From positions 60,168-124,167 of the forward strand of contig CAZAIB010000004.1 of the NCBI GenBank assembly GCA_964485095.1: DNA of 64,000 bases, given 5' to 3'. The position numbers and the translations under genes were made by a program. Source of the DNA: CAYNWT01 sp964485095 (GTDB taxonomy: Bacteria; Planctomycetota; Planctomycetia; Planctomycetales; Planctomycetaceae). Positions 46,280 to 56,700 of this stretch are shown one piece after another. Position 1 is the first letter of the stretch. Every line of letters begins with the position of its first letter. The notes beneath the pieces are model-generated. The model did no database searches. It was given only the letters and a program-made list of their open reading frames with translations, and had not been told where the DNA came from.

Positions 46280-46891
46280 ATGAACGACCAGTCGATGGAA
46301 GAACTAGAGAAGCTCAGGACCGGCGGACCCGAGGCAGTGGCCGAACTGTTCTCAAAATACCGGGACCAGTTAGAGCAGATGATCGGATTCCGCATGGACC
46401 CGAGGCTCAAGGGGCGTATCGACCCTGCCGATGTTCTTCAGGAAGCGTATCTGCAGTTAGCCAAACGGCTGGATGAGTACCTTGAGACGCCGAAAGTTTC
46501 GTTCTATGTCTGGATGCGGCAGCTCACGTACCAAACCCTGATTGATCAACACCGGTTGCATTTCCGAACCAAACGTGGACTTGGCCAGGAGGCTCAAAAA
46601 AAGAGAGCCTACAACGGAACCACCTACTCAATTGTTGGGCGCCTAATTGCACAAAACACAACGCCCGGCCGCGCGTTCGAACGTGAAGAGGAAAAGGAAC
46701 AGCTGCATCAGGCGCTTGATTCGATGCAGGAAGTCGATCGCGAAGTCCTTGCACTTAGACACTTCGAAGGGCTCCCCAATAAGCAGGTTGCCGAAGTATT
46801 GGGAATCGCCATTACGGCCGCCAGCAACCGGTACGTGCGAGCAATGACGCGATTGGGAAAGATCATGGAAGAACTAGGCCGTCATGGATAG
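46280..46891 (+). CDS. ECF-type sigma factor (kinase-linked), pair 1
   Basis: A 203-residue sigma-70 family protein with regions 2 and 4. Region 2 has GRIDPADVLQEAYLQLAKRL and SFYVWMRQLTYQTLIDQHR; region 4 has VDREVLALRHFEGLPNKQVA with EVLGIAITAASNRYVRAM. The arrangement fits planctomycete ECF groups whose genes sit next to Ser/Thr kinases. It would direct RNA polymerase to promoters in response to kinase signalling. Its stop overlaps the kinase start by 8 nt. ATG 46280 follows GAAGCAGG; an ATG at 46295 is possible. Confidence 0.92.
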   Translation: MNDQSMEELEKLRTGGPEAVAELFSKYRDQLEQMIGFRMDPRLKGRIDPADVLQEAYLQLAKRLDEYLETPKVSFYVWMRQLTYQTLIDQHRLHFRTKRGLGQEAQKKRAYNGTTYSIVGRLIAQNTTPGRAFEREEEKEQLHQALDSMQEVDREVLALRHFEGLPNKQVAEVLGIAITAASNRYVRAMTRLGKIMEELGRHG

Positions 46892-49691
46892 CGAAGAATT
46901 AAATCCGGTAGACGTACTCGCGGCCGAGTTCGCGGAGAAGTTGAAAGCAGGTGAGAACCCGACCGTCGACGGGTACGCAAAGCAGTACCCAAAACACGCT
47001 GACACAATTCGCGCGATGTTCCCGTCTATCAAGATGATGGAACGTGTCAGCAAGCGAGACCGGGTCGAACAGGATTTCGACCGACGCACACGGAGACTCA
47101 CCGGACACGACGGCGAACTACTTGGCGACTTCAGAATTTTGCGTGAGGTTGGTCGCGGCGGGATGGGAATCGTGTACGAGGCGATGCAACAGTCATTGCG
47201 TCGCCGCGTCGCACTCAAGGTACTCGCGCCGCACATTGCGGATTCAGAAACACAACTGAAACGGTTCCGACGAGAAGCCAAATCGGCCGCGCGACTACAC
47301 CACACAAACATTGTTCCCGTCTATGGTGTGGGCGAATCAGAAGGACTGCATTTCATCGCTATGCAGTTCATCGACGGCGTGACTTTGCAGCAGAAGATGG
47401 ATGGGCACACCACGCAGCCTGACCGGCTGAGTTCTGCGACCGTCATCGGTGAATCAAACGAAATGACTCCCACCCAGGTTCCCGGGGTCGCCGAACGCAA
47501 AGATGCATCTGAACCATCCGTGACAGAAACCCTGGTCGCACCGACGGCTCGTGAGTCAACCAACCCGCTACGAGAAGCCGCAAGGATCGTTCGAGACACC
47601 GCCAACGCGATGGCTTACGCTCACGAACACGGCGTGCTGCACCGCGACATCAAACCGGGCAACCTGCTGCTGGACGATGCCGGGACTGTTTGGATTACCG
47701 ACTTCGGTCTGGCCAAACACGAAAGTGACGAAGCGGCGACGCAAACCGGCGACCTGGTTGGAACCGTTCGCTACATGGCTCCCGAACAATTTAACGGAAC
47801 CGACGACGCGCGAAGCGACATCTACAGCCTTGGCATGACGCTGTACGAATTGCTGACCAATCAACCGGCCTACCCGCAGATGAAAACCGTTGCACTCATG
47901 CAACTCAAGACCAACGAACCGCCGCCCTCGCCACGGGCCATCGTAAAGAACCTACCTGCGGACCTGGAAACAATCACCTTAAAAGCCTGCGCGACGGATC
48001 CCGATCATCGGTACCAAACCGCGAACGAACTTGAAGCCGATCTCGCTCGCTTCCTTGAAGATCGCCCCATTCTCGCGCGACGAGTGACGCCCATCGAACG
48101 GCTGTGGCGCTGGGCCAAACGGAACCCGATGATCGCGGTTCTTAGTACAGCGACGGCCGTCTTGCTGGCAACAACGGCCATCGTCTTTGCCATTGGAAAC
48201 TACAACACCGCACAGGCGCTGGGCACGGTCGAAGTAGAAAAGCTTCGCGCGGAAACAAACCTGACGACGGCTCTTGATGCGTTCGAAGAAATCATGCTGA
48301 ACATCTCATCGCGAGGTGTCATGCAGTCGCTGGCGATCGATATCAACGGCGAGGAATTCAATTCGGCGACATCCGTTGTGACAGCCGCGGATGCTGATCT
48401 TCTGGAAACACTGCTGGGCTTCTTCGACCGACTGTCACAGGAAAACGGCACAGACCTTTCTCAAAAAACAGCCGACGCGTTGGCTCGGGTTGGAGCAATC
48501 CAGCAGACGCTTGGCCGAACCGACGAAGCGCGTGACGCGTACGCCAGAAGTATTACCACCTACGAAGAACTCGTCCGCAACGAGCCACAATCCAGTGCCC
48601 GAACCCAACTCGCCCGCGTCCATCGTCAGGTCATGAAGATTGCTGCCAAGGAAGGTGACACATCCAATCTGCTGCATCACTTCAAGCAATCACGGTCGCT
48701 GCTCAGAGGTAGCACACAACCCGGGGACCAGTTCGAACTGGCGATGACGCTGGGCGCTCTGGCGACTGCCGTCGTCGATACCAAACGCATCACAGAAACA
48801 ATCCGGCTGCGTGTTGGACCTGGTCGCGGTGCCCGCGGACGCGGTGGACGACTTTGGGCCGGCGGCGGACTGGGCGCCCCGGAAAACAGAAGGTTCGGCC
48901 TCGGCGGCGGACTGCAAAACCAGGGCAGACTGCGCAGATGGGGCCCGCCAGGGAACAGAATACCCGAGAATTTATGGCGAGGAGAACTGGCCGATCAAGC
49001 CGCTGAAGCAAGTGTCGAAGCAATCGAGATTCTGGAAAAACTGGTCGTCACCGATGAAAGCAACCAGCAGTACCGATTCGAACTCGGCCGCGCTCACCGC
49101 CATGTCGAACTTCACCAGGACAGACAGGTGCGCATTGAGTCAATTAATGCTGCGTTGGACGAATTTCGTTTCCTTGTGGCGCAGCATCCCGGTTCGACAC
49201 TCTACCAGTACGAACTGGCGACCACGTTATGCAATCGAGAAGCCAGAAACAAAGTGGAACACGCCGTGCGCGTTGTGGAAGCAACCCGGATCGCTCGCGG
49301 CCTGGTTTCTTCGCACCCCGAAGTTCCCGAATACGAAGTGCTGCTTGCCAGAGCGCTTACCGAACGAAACAGAACACGCCACGATGGGCCAGGAGCCAAA
49401 GAAGCCTGGCAAGAGAGTGTTGATATTTATCGTCGGCTGCACGATCGGTTCCCAACCAGTTCGCTGTATGTTTTGTCGCTGGCTTCACAAATGCGATCGT
49501 TGGCAATCGCAGTCGGCTTTGACGACCCCGCTGCTGCAAGGCTTGTCATCAAAGAGGCAACCGAACTGCTGGACAGCATTCCCGATTCGGAAAACGCCGG
49601 TCCAACTTTGCCAATCAACGGGCTGAGACGCGAACTGGAGAACATCTCCAACCGAATGGACGAAAAAGAAAGCGCCGCTACGAACCCGTAA
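46884..49691 (+). CDS. Ser/Thr protein kinase with membrane span and TPR-like sensor, pair 1
   Basis: A 935-residue protein. After about 80 residues with ENPTVDGYAKQYP, the PknB-type kinase domain starts at EVGRGGMGIVYEA (near residue 89), with ALKVLAPH, HRDIKPGN near 253, DFGLAKHE and GTVRYMAPEQF, so it should be active. A 70-residue insert rich in Thr/Glu/Ser lies between the hinge and the catalytic loop. One membrane span is near 419-440 (LSTATAVLLATTAIVFAI). The outer part is helical and repeat-like. Residues about 641-693 form an odd Gly/Arg-rich insertion (GRGARGRGGRLWAGGG). The 8-nt overlap with the sigma gene couples the pair. Confidence 0.93.
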   Translation: MDSEELNPVDVLAAEFAEKLKAGENPTVDGYAKQYPKHADTIRAMFPSIKMMERVSKRDRVEQDFDRRTRRLTGHDGELLGDFRILREVGRGGMGIVYEAMQQSLRRRVALKVLAPHIADSETQLKRFRREAKSAARLHHTNIVPVYGVGESEGLHFIAMQFIDGVTLQQKMDGHTTQPDRLSSATVIGESNEMTPTQVPGVAERKDASEPSVTETLVAPTARESTNPLREAARIVRDTANAMAYAHEHGVLHRDIKPGNLLLDDAGTVWITDFGLAKHESDEAATQTGDLVGTVRYMAPEQFNGTDDARSDIYSLGMTLYELLTNQPAYPQMKTVALMQLKTNEPPPSPRAIVKNLPADLETITLKACATDPDHRYQTANELEADLARFLEDRPILARRVTPIERLWRWAKRNPMIAVLSTATAVLLATTAIVFAIGNYNTAQALGTVEVEKLRAETNLTTALDAFEEIMLNISSRGVMQSLAIDINGEEFNSATSVVTAADADLLETLLGFFDRLSQENGTDLSQKTADALARVGAIQQTLGRTDEARDAYARSITTYEELVRNEPQSSARTQLARVHRQVMKIAAKEGDTSNLLHHFKQSRSLLRGSTQPGDQFELAMTLGALATAVVDTKRITETIRLRVGPGRGARGRGGRLWAGGGLGAPENRRFGLGGGLQNQGRLRRWGPPGNRIPENLWRGELADQAAEASVEAIEILEKLVVTDESNQQYRFELGRAHRHVELHQDRQVRIESINAALDEFRFLVAQHPGSTLYQYELATTLCNREARNKVEHAVRVVEATRIARGLVSSHPEVPEYEVLLARALTERNRTRHDGPGAKEAWQESVDIYRRLHDRFPTSSLYVLSLASQMRSLAIAVGFDDPAAARLVIKEATELLDSIPDSENAGPTLPINGLRRELENISNRMDEKESAATNP

Positions 49692-49828
49692 AGTCCGTAA
49701 GGGTCTCCGGGATCTCCCTGAACGCCAACCAACCGACTTGTGTTCAACTGATGTTCGGTTTTTCCTGTGGACCTGAGCCCCGCGTCCGCGGAACAAGTAA
49801 CCACACATCCAGCATGCGCGGGGAGAAC

Positions 49829-50221
49829 ATGATGCGGAATCTAATCGTCGGAATCATTTGCTTTGCAGGCATCGGAGCCATGACTGTCAACCTTGCAATC
49901 GCCCAATCGGGCAAGCAGGGAACCAGTCAGAAAAAGTCTGGCGGCAAGAAAGGCCAAAAAGGCAAGGGCGGTCAGGGTAAGCAAGACGCCGGGCAAATGG
50001 CCGCTCGCATGATCAAGGACTATGACCGCAACGGCGACAAGTCACTCAACGTGCAGGAACTGACCATCGCTCTTCAGAAGATGCGAGAAGAACGCAGCTC
50101 GCGACAACAAGACGGCTCTGGCGGAAAAGGCAGGGGCGGCGCTGGTAAGGGCGGTAAAGGTGGCCCAGGCAAAGGCGGTCGGGGTGGCAAAGGAAAAGGC
50201 GGCCGCGGCAAAGGCAAGTAG
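49829..50221 (+). CDS. Small exported Lys/Gly-rich EF-hand protein
   Basis: A 130-residue protein with a signal peptide (MMRNLIVGIICFAGIGAMTV). A Lys/Gly/Gln-rich stretch precedes an EF-hand loop DYDRNGDKSLNVQE, in which Asp, Asp, Asn, Asp, Ser and Glu sit at the calcium-ligand positions. The last 35 residues are almost only Gly and Lys with some Arg (GKGGKGGPGKGGRGGKGKGG). Such secreted EF-hand proteins with basic low-complexity tails are frequent in planctomycetes; the tail may bind polyanions, an inference from charge. ATG 49829 follows GGGGAG; it lies 137 nt after the kinase stop. Confidence 0.8.
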   Translation: MMRNLIVGIICFAGIGAMTVNLAIAQSGKQGTSQKKSGGKKGQKGKGGQGKQDAGQMAARMIKDYDRNGDKSLNVQELTIALQKMREERSSRQQDGSGGKGRGGAGKGGKGGPGKGGRGGKGKGGRGKGK

Positions 50222-50276
50222 CCTACCATCGCAAGTAGCGGGTGGTTTTAATGGGAACGAACCAACCGACCGACCC

Positions 50277-50711
50277 TCACGCGACGGATTGTGTGGGGGT
50301 TTCTTCTTCCAGCATGTCAGCCATCGTTCGCATGTACAACGAAACGTCGTTGGCCTGGTTGCGGCGCAGACGTTTGCGGTCAGCAGGCAGCCGAGTCAGA
50401 ACACGATTGTCTGACAGATTCTCAAGCGCCATCACGTCTCTGTGATCGAATCCAATCCGGCCGAGTTCCCGGAACAGATCGTCCACTTTGTAGCTGGTTC
50501 CCGCGCAAAAACTCTCAGCGTGGTCAGTCCATTCTGCCAGCTGGTGATCCACAGAACACGAAATCTCTGTGTCCGTCATTCCCGTCACAGTTTGAACCAG
50601 GTGCCCGCAATTGCATCGAGCCATATGCCCCCACTCATACCGCGCGCCTGAATCAAGGCGGTCGGCTGTGTCACGAAGAGCGTTAATGAGTTCCGGGTTG
50701 CTGCGAGCCAT
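50277..50711 (-). CDS. Conserved hypothetical protein
   Basis: A 144-residue soluble protein. The second ATG (50711, MARSNPELINALRD) is preferred because GGAG lies 6 nt upstream. It has CNCGHLVQTVTGM and a later CSVDHQLAEW, possibly a metal site, and a helical C-terminal part with VMALENLSDNRVL and NDVSLYMRTMADML. I recall similar proteins annotated only as hypothetical in Bacteroidetes and planctomycetes; no function is known to me. It is convergent with the EF-hand gene, 55 nt apart, and is not obviously linked to transaldolase upstream. Confidence 0.75.
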   Translation of the reverse strand: MARSNPELINALRDTADRLDSGARYEWGHMARCNCGHLVQTVTGMTDTEISCSVDHQLAEWTDHAESFCAGTSYKVDDLFRELGRIGFDHRDVMALENLSDNRVLTRLPADRKRLRRNQANDVSLYMRTMADMLEEETPTQSVA

Positions 50712-50913
50712 TGGCATCTCCTTCGACTGGTGCTGATAGATAATAGCACCAAATCAGACGGCGGCTAATCCCGAATCTCCCGGCAATTTTTGCCATGACT
50801 GGCCTGAGGCTGACAATCGCAGTTGGTTCGCGACTGAAATGCGGCGGCTCACGCTCAATGGCACTGACTTTGGATTTTCGCCTTCGACTTTATGTCGGGG
50901 CGTTAACGGCTTC

Positions 50914-50983
50914 TGCACTACAGAGCAGTGCTGACCGGTTCTGTAGTGCAAAATCCGTGGGCCCGCCGATGTAAAATCGGTGG
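50914..50983. repeat. Two adjacent hairpins in the gap upstream of 50711
   Basis: TGCACTACAGA (50914-50924) and TCTGTAGTGCA (50940-50950) are a perfect 11-bp inverted repeat with a 15-nt loop. A second hairpin, CCGCCGAT/ATCGGTGG at 50963-50983 with loop GTAAA, follows. No T-run follows either strand closely. The 338-nt gap (50712-51049) holds no gene; the hairpins may end transcription of transaldolase or be a small dispersed repeat. Confidence 0.7.
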
Positions 50984-51049
50984 CGGAGGGCAATGTCGGT
51001 GGCTTCGGCCCAATGGCAGCCGACTGCGTGGCACGTTTGGGCTCGTGTT

Positions 51050-52093
51050 CTATGCTCGCTTCTCTGCGATCAACGCGATGAGTTCTTTTTGTGGAGCCGC
51101 AAATTTTGCGAGGCCTTCTGACATGAGAACCTCTTCCAGCTTCTCCATATCGACCTTCGCATCGATATCACTTAGCACATCGGCACCCGGCAGTTGATCC
51201 ACCTGGTTGTCGAACTGCTTGCCATCAAGTTCCTGAATCGCGGCGTTCGTTGATGGTGGGTTGGTCTGGATGTCCGAACCAGCCAGCGCGGCAACGTACT
51301 TGTCTTTTGCGTCGGCCGGGTCTTTGGTTCCCGTGCTGGCAAAAATCATTTCCTGTTGCAACGGTGTGTTCTTGTCAGACCAAAACGCTTTGTTGTCCAG
51401 GTAAATCCGCTTGGCGTTCACGATACCAACTTCGCCCTGCGCGGCATCACTCAAGTCGGCCACGTGTTGCTTTGTGTAGACATCCACGCGGCTCACAAAA
51501 ATACTGTAGACCGACTTGAACCCATCCAGCGAATCTCGCTTCTGTGCTCCGCGCCAGATGGCATCGCGAGCGGCTTCGTACTGGCGCTGAGTAAACAATA
51601 GGGTGACGTTCAAAGTCACGCCGGCCGCACAAAGCTCTTCCAACGCACCCAGACCGCCGGGTGTTGCCGGAACTTTAATCATGCGATTGTCATGGCCGGC
51701 CGCCCACTTCTTTCCCAACTCAACATACCGAGCCGAACGTTCTTCCGTGCTCAACGGGCAGTCCGCATCTTCCAGAAGCGGATCCAATTCGAAACTCACG
51801 TAGCCATCGTCACCCTTCGTCGATTCCCAAACCGGCTGGAACACGGTCTCCGCCGAACTCACCAACTGATCAGCCAGTTGCCACGCAATGGCTTCGTCAT
51901 CCAACCCTTCAGCAGCCAGAGCCTTAAGCTGTTCGTCAAACCGGCCGGTGCGAATCAGCCCGGAGATAATGGCCGGGTTCGAAGTCGCCCCCGTCGCACC
52001 CAACGCGAAGTTTTCCTTCACCAGATCCGGATCAACGCTGTCCAGCCAAAGCCGTGTTCCGGACGCGACAAGCGATTCGAGCGGTGTAGTCAT
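51050..52093 (-). CDS. tal: Transaldolase
   Basis: A 347-residue class I aldolase-fold enzyme of the non-oxidative pentose phosphate pathway. Key segments are the N-terminal RLWLDSVDPDLV, LGATGATSNPAIISGLI with the T-S-N-P signature, and NRMIKVPATPGGLGALEEL, which holds the Schiff-base lysine. GVTLNVTLLFTQRQYEA, YSIFVSRVDVYTKQ and FASTGTKDP complete the family pattern. The length fits transaldolases of the longer type found in actinobacteria and cyanobacteria. It transfers dihydroxyacetone units between sugar phosphates in the cytosol. It is divergent from purB with a 138-nt gap that should contain both promoters. Confidence 0.95.
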   Translation of the reverse strand: MTTPLESLVASGTRLWLDSVDPDLVKENFALGATGATSNPAIISGLIRTGRFDEQLKALAAEGLDDEAIAWQLADQLVSSAETVFQPVWESTKGDDGYVSFELDPLLEDADCPLSTEERSARYVELGKKWAAGHDNRMIKVPATPGGLGALEELCAAGVTLNVTLLFTQRQYEAARDAIWRGAQKRDSLDGFKSVYSIFVSRVDVYTKQHVADLSDAAQGEVGIVNAKRIYLDNKAFWSDKNTPLQQEMIFASTGTKDPADAKDKYVAALAGSDIQTNPPSTNAAIQELDGKQFDNQVDQLPGADVLSDIDAKVDMEKLEEVLMSEGLAKFAAPQKELIALIAEKRA

Positions 52094-52231
52094 GACAAGC
52101 TTTCAACAGTTCGTAGTTGCAGTGGCGGGGTTCATCGCAATGTGAAGACAGACGATTAAGATAGGGTCAATTAGCGAATCCTAACCGGTCGGCGGCCCGT
52201 CACCACAGCAGTTTTGGAGTTTCCCGGAACC

Positions 52232-53659
52232 TTGAGTCACGACATTTATCAGAACCCATTGAACACCCGTTACGCGTCGACAGAAATGAGCGGCATCTGG
52301 TCCGCTCAGACCAAGCACTCGACCTGGCGGCGACTCTGGATCGCACTGGCGGAATCGCAGTTGGAACTCGGTCTCACCGACGTTTCACAGTCCCAAATTG
52401 ACGAACTCAAATCACACATCGACGACATCGACTTCGACCGCGCCGCGGTTCACGAAAAGAACCGTCGACACGACGTGATGGCCCACGTGGAAACATGGGG
52501 CGAACAATGCCCCAACGCAAAGCCCATCATCCACCTCGGCGCGACAAGCTGTTTTGTGACGGACAACACTGAGCTGCTGCAGATCCGAGACAGCCTGCTG
52601 CTGGTGCGGAAGCGGCTGGTTAGCGTGATTGACCAGATGGCGAAATTCGCGGAAGAGACCAAGGACATCCCGTGCCTTGGCTTCACGCACATGCAGCCGG
52701 CTCAACCAACAACCGTCGGCAAACGCGCCACGCTTTGGTGTTACGACCTTGTGCTGGATCTGGAAGAAGTCGAACACCGACTGGCGTCACTACGGTTCCG
52801 AGGAGTCAAAGGAACCACCGGAACACAGGCCACGTTCCTGCAACTCTTCGGAGGCGACCACGACAAGGTTGACCAACTGGATCAACTGGTCACCAAGAAG
52901 ATGGGCTTCGAGAACCGTTACTCCGTGACCGGCCAAACCTACTCCCGCAAAGTCGATGCGCATGTTCTGGCAACACTAAGCAGCATTGGCCAGTCGGCTC
53001 ACAAAGCGGGTTCTGACATCCGCTTGTTGCAGCACCGCAAAGAAGTGGAAGAACCGTTCGGCAAGAACCAAATTGGTTCATCCGCGATGGCCTACAAACG
53101 CAACCCGATGCGTAGCGAACGCATGTGTGCGCTGGCTCGGTTCGCGATGTCACTCACAAAGAACGCCGACGACACCGCGGCTGTTCAATGGATGGAACGC
53201 ACACTCGACGACAGTGCCAACAGGCGTCTGTCGTTGCCACAGTCTTTTCTCGCCATCGACGCCGTGCTACTGATTTACCGCAACGTCTGTGACGGACTTG
53301 TGGTGTATCCGAAAGCCATCGAGAAGCACCTGGCTGGCGAACTGCCGTTCATGGCGACCGAAGAAATCCTTATGGCGGGCGTCAAAGCGGGCGGCGATCG
53401 CCAGGAACTACACGAAGTCATCCGGGTTCACAGCCACGAAGCATCAACTGTCGTGAAACAGGAAGGTAAACCCAACGACCTCATCGAACGGCTCAAAACG
53501 AACCCCGCCTTCGCAGGCATCGACCTCGAATCCACCCTTGACGCCTCCCGCTACATCGGCCGCGCGCCGGAACAAGTGGATGCGTTTGTGCGAGATGTCG
53601 TCGGGCCTATTCGCGATCGGTATGACACCGACGCCGAAGAGGTCGAGCTTAAAGTCTGA
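52232..53659 (+). CDS. purB: Adenylosuccinate lyase
   Basis: A 475-residue member of the fumarase/aspartase superfamily that cleaves SAICAR and adenylosuccinate in purine synthesis. The TTG at 52232 (MSHDIYQNPLNTRYAS) fits the family start better than the TTG at 52214. Motifs are HDVMAHVETWGEQCP, HLGATSCFVTDNTEL with the general acid region, THMQPAQPTTVGKRA and the mobile signature loop SSAMAYKRNPMRSER near residue 282. Residues from about 370 form the C-terminal helical domain. It stands alone; purA, which makes its substrate, is at 11459 in the same orientation. Confidence 0.96.
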   Translation: MSHDIYQNPLNTRYASTEMSGIWSAQTKHSTWRRLWIALAESQLELGLTDVSQSQIDELKSHIDDIDFDRAAVHEKNRRHDVMAHVETWGEQCPNAKPIIHLGATSCFVTDNTELLQIRDSLLLVRKRLVSVIDQMAKFAEETKDIPCLGFTHMQPAQPTTVGKRATLWCYDLVLDLEEVEHRLASLRFRGVKGTTGTQATFLQLFGGDHDKVDQLDQLVTKKMGFENRYSVTGQTYSRKVDAHVLATLSSIGQSAHKAGSDIRLLQHRKEVEEPFGKNQIGSSAMAYKRNPMRSERMCALARFAMSLTKNADDTAAVQWMERTLDDSANRRLSLPQSFLAIDAVLLIYRNVCDGLVVYPKAIEKHLAGELPFMATEEILMAGVKAGGDRQELHEVIRVHSHEASTVVKQEGKPNDLIERLKTNPAFAGIDLESTLDASRYIGRAPEQVDAFVRDVVGPIRDRYDTDAEEVELKV

Positions 53660-53723
53660 TACCAACTCGCGATGCACAAGTCGTGAATGCGCTCGAACAA
53701 ACAAGCTGCGCCGGACTGCCGCC

Positions 53724-56700
53724 CTACGGCTCGAGCAGGCGCTTGGCATCCTCATTCAACTCAATCTTTGGAAGGCGTTTGAGGAGTTCACGGACACCTT
53801 CGCCGGTGATCTTCGAGTTGTAGCCGAGGTTCAGGATGCGCAGCGAAGGTGGTCCGGTTATCTTTCGCAAATGCTTGTCCTGAAGCGTGAGATTGTTGAA
53901 GGACATCCTCGATAGCCCTGGGATGCGTGCGATGGACGTCCCGATGTCTTCTTCCATTGCTTCCTCGCCCCAGATGAAGAGTGTGCTGATCGGCGATTTG
54001 TGCAGGGGTTCCAGCAGTCGTTTTGTTATTGGTACCTGGAACAGGGTCAGCACGTTAAGCGTCTTGATTTCGGCGATCGTCTGCATGGCTTCCGGTGAAA
54101 TCCTGGAGGCCCTGACGGCTAGCTCTGTGAGGTTCAGATCGTCACGAATGTGGCTCCATCCGCTTTGTGTCAGCTTGTCTGCTCTAAGCCCCAATCGAAA
54201 CAGGGACGGCATACTCTTCAACTCCAGAACGTCCCTATCCTCCAGCGGTCCTGCCGCTTCGAGTTCAAGCCAGGCAAGATGCTGGACCTTCCTGATGGTG
54301 GCCAAAGTACTGCGGCCGACTCGGTCCAGAATCAGCTTTGTGCAGTTTGGGTGCTTCGCGATCCACTCGACCAACTGATTGGTATGCCCCTCTGACTGTG
54401 GTGACCTCAGATAGACCGAAGCTACAGGAAACGGCGTATCCGGGATGTCTGAAGACTCCTTAATGATCCCGGTTTTCGCTTCGACCTCACCTCTCTGAGC
54501 GAGTACCCAATCGGCTAGCAAACGGCTGTCAGCGTCGGGGGAAAGTGGTGGGACAATGGGCTCTGGGTTAGGCGCCGTTGGATCGACGGACGCGTGGTCC
54601 ACTGACTGGGTTCCATCGACGATCACTTCAACTTCCGGATACTGCTGTTTGAACCTGGAGACTCCCTCAGCGGTGACGGATGTCTCCTCGAGTTCGATGG
54701 TCTTGAGACGCGGGGAGAGTTTGAATTGGGCGAGGTGCTGATCTGAGAAACCTGGATTTCGGACATGCAAAGTCTTGAGGTGCTTGAGTCCGGAAAGTTG
54801 GACAAAAAATCCTGGGGGTATCGGTTTCTTCCCGCTGATTCGGAGTATTTCGATGGCAGAGGCACTGAGTGGTATCAACCAGCTTTCTGAGACAGGCATC
54901 GTCCAGATGTCAAGTTCCCTCAGCGATTGAATCTCTGCGATCACGTCCATCGACTCGCCCACCACCGAAGAACCAATGAGGCTAAGGTCTCGAAGTCTGG
55001 TTTGCGTCCGTTGAATGTCGCGCCAACCGGCTATGGTCATCTCAGAGGGATCCAGGAGCAGAATCAGGACGTCGAGACTGGAGGTCAGTTTGCGGATTCC
55101 CGAGTCCGACACCGGAACCTGTCCCAAATTCAAATGGTTCAAACGACGCAACTGACACAACGCACTGATGCATTCGTCCGTCAGTGCGATGTCCTCCAGG
55201 TTAAGCACATCCCATGCAGGATGGCGATTCATCCAATCAACAAGCTCACGGATTTCACCAACGCTAAATTGCGAAGCCACGATCGAGCCGGAGCGAATGT
55301 CCTCGTTGGGCAGTTCGGAGACTTTCCGAGCCCAAACCCCATTTGCCCCTAAGTGCCCTTTTTGGTTAATCAGCCACTCTGCGAACGTTCTTGTGTCGGC
55401 GTCCAGCGAGAGTGTTTGAGCAGCGGTCGAGCCTGGGGCCGTTTGATCCGTCGTCGAATCGACCCCATTTGCACCAGCCGTGGTAACTCGCCTGATTCTG
55501 ACGACGGTGTTCTTGCCCCGGGTGACAATGAGGTCCGTTCCGTCAATCGTCAGTTTGTCTCGTGCTTCAGCCGGAAGCCGGACTTCGTACTTTCCTGACT
55601 TACACCAATGCTCTTTCTGATCTTTGCCGACACGGAGCGTATCGACCGTCAGGCCGTCTTCGACAAGCTCGATGGCAACATCGACTGAAGGATCAGCGTC
55701 AATTTCGAGGTAAGTCCCGTCAGTTTGTTTCAGCCAGACAATTCCGCAGGCGACCATACCCAGGATGGATAACAAAGCCGCGACCAACCAACGCCCAGCG
55801 CTGCGGCGCGGAGGAAATTCCTCGGGTTGCCGAGGCGGCGCCATTGTGGTGGCCATCGCCGTGGGGTCTGTGTCAGCCACAAGCGGAAAGTCACGCTCAA
55901 TCTGACGTGTTCCTGCATCGGTTGCAGTTTTTAGAACCTGCGCTAACGCGTGGTCGTCTATGTACTTCGAAAGTCGCGTTGCCACTTCTGCCATCGACCC
56001 CGGTCGATTGCCAGGTTCGCGTTCCAACATTTGATCGACAAGTTCCGCAAGCCCGGTCGGCAGAGCTGTTCGTCGGTCGGCAATCGATGGAGTTGGATCA
56101 TTTAACAAGCCGTTCAGTCTTTGGACCGGCGTGCTGTAGTTATCGCCCGAGAAGGGGATTGTTCCGGCCAGCATTCGGAACAGAGTTGCTCCCAGTGAAT
56201 AAATATCGGCCCGGACATCGACGTTGCTGGTATTCGTGGCCTGCTCGGGTGCCATGAACCCAAGAGTCCCCATCATCTGACCTTCGTCTGTCAGTGGGTG
56301 TTCGGCTCCATCGGAATCAACGACAGCAAGGCCAAGGTCCATGACCTTCACGATTGGCTCTCCGCTGGCGTCGCTGGTCAGCATCAGGTTGGAGGGTTTC
56401 ACATCACGATGAACCAAACCGCGATCATGTGCGTGTTGCAACCCAACAGCCGCCTGCCTGGCAATCTCACACGCAGAGGAGACTGACAACTGTGGAACAA
56501 CATCGCATACCCGACTGCAGTCCACTCCCCGAACAAGTTCCATGACGAGGTAGGTGATGCCATCCTGCGTGCCAGCATCCAAAGCGTTCACGACGTTGGG
56601 ATGCTCGACGGTACCGACTGCCTCCATCTCACGTTCGAATCGAGCAAGGGAAGCCGGATCAACAAGCGCTTTCTCAGACAGAACCTTAACCGCGACGTCC

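Noticed and set aside
50222..50276. Continuation of the Gly/Lys-rich protein
   Set aside because: The frame ends with a clear TAG at 50219-50221 and the following sequence is noncoding.
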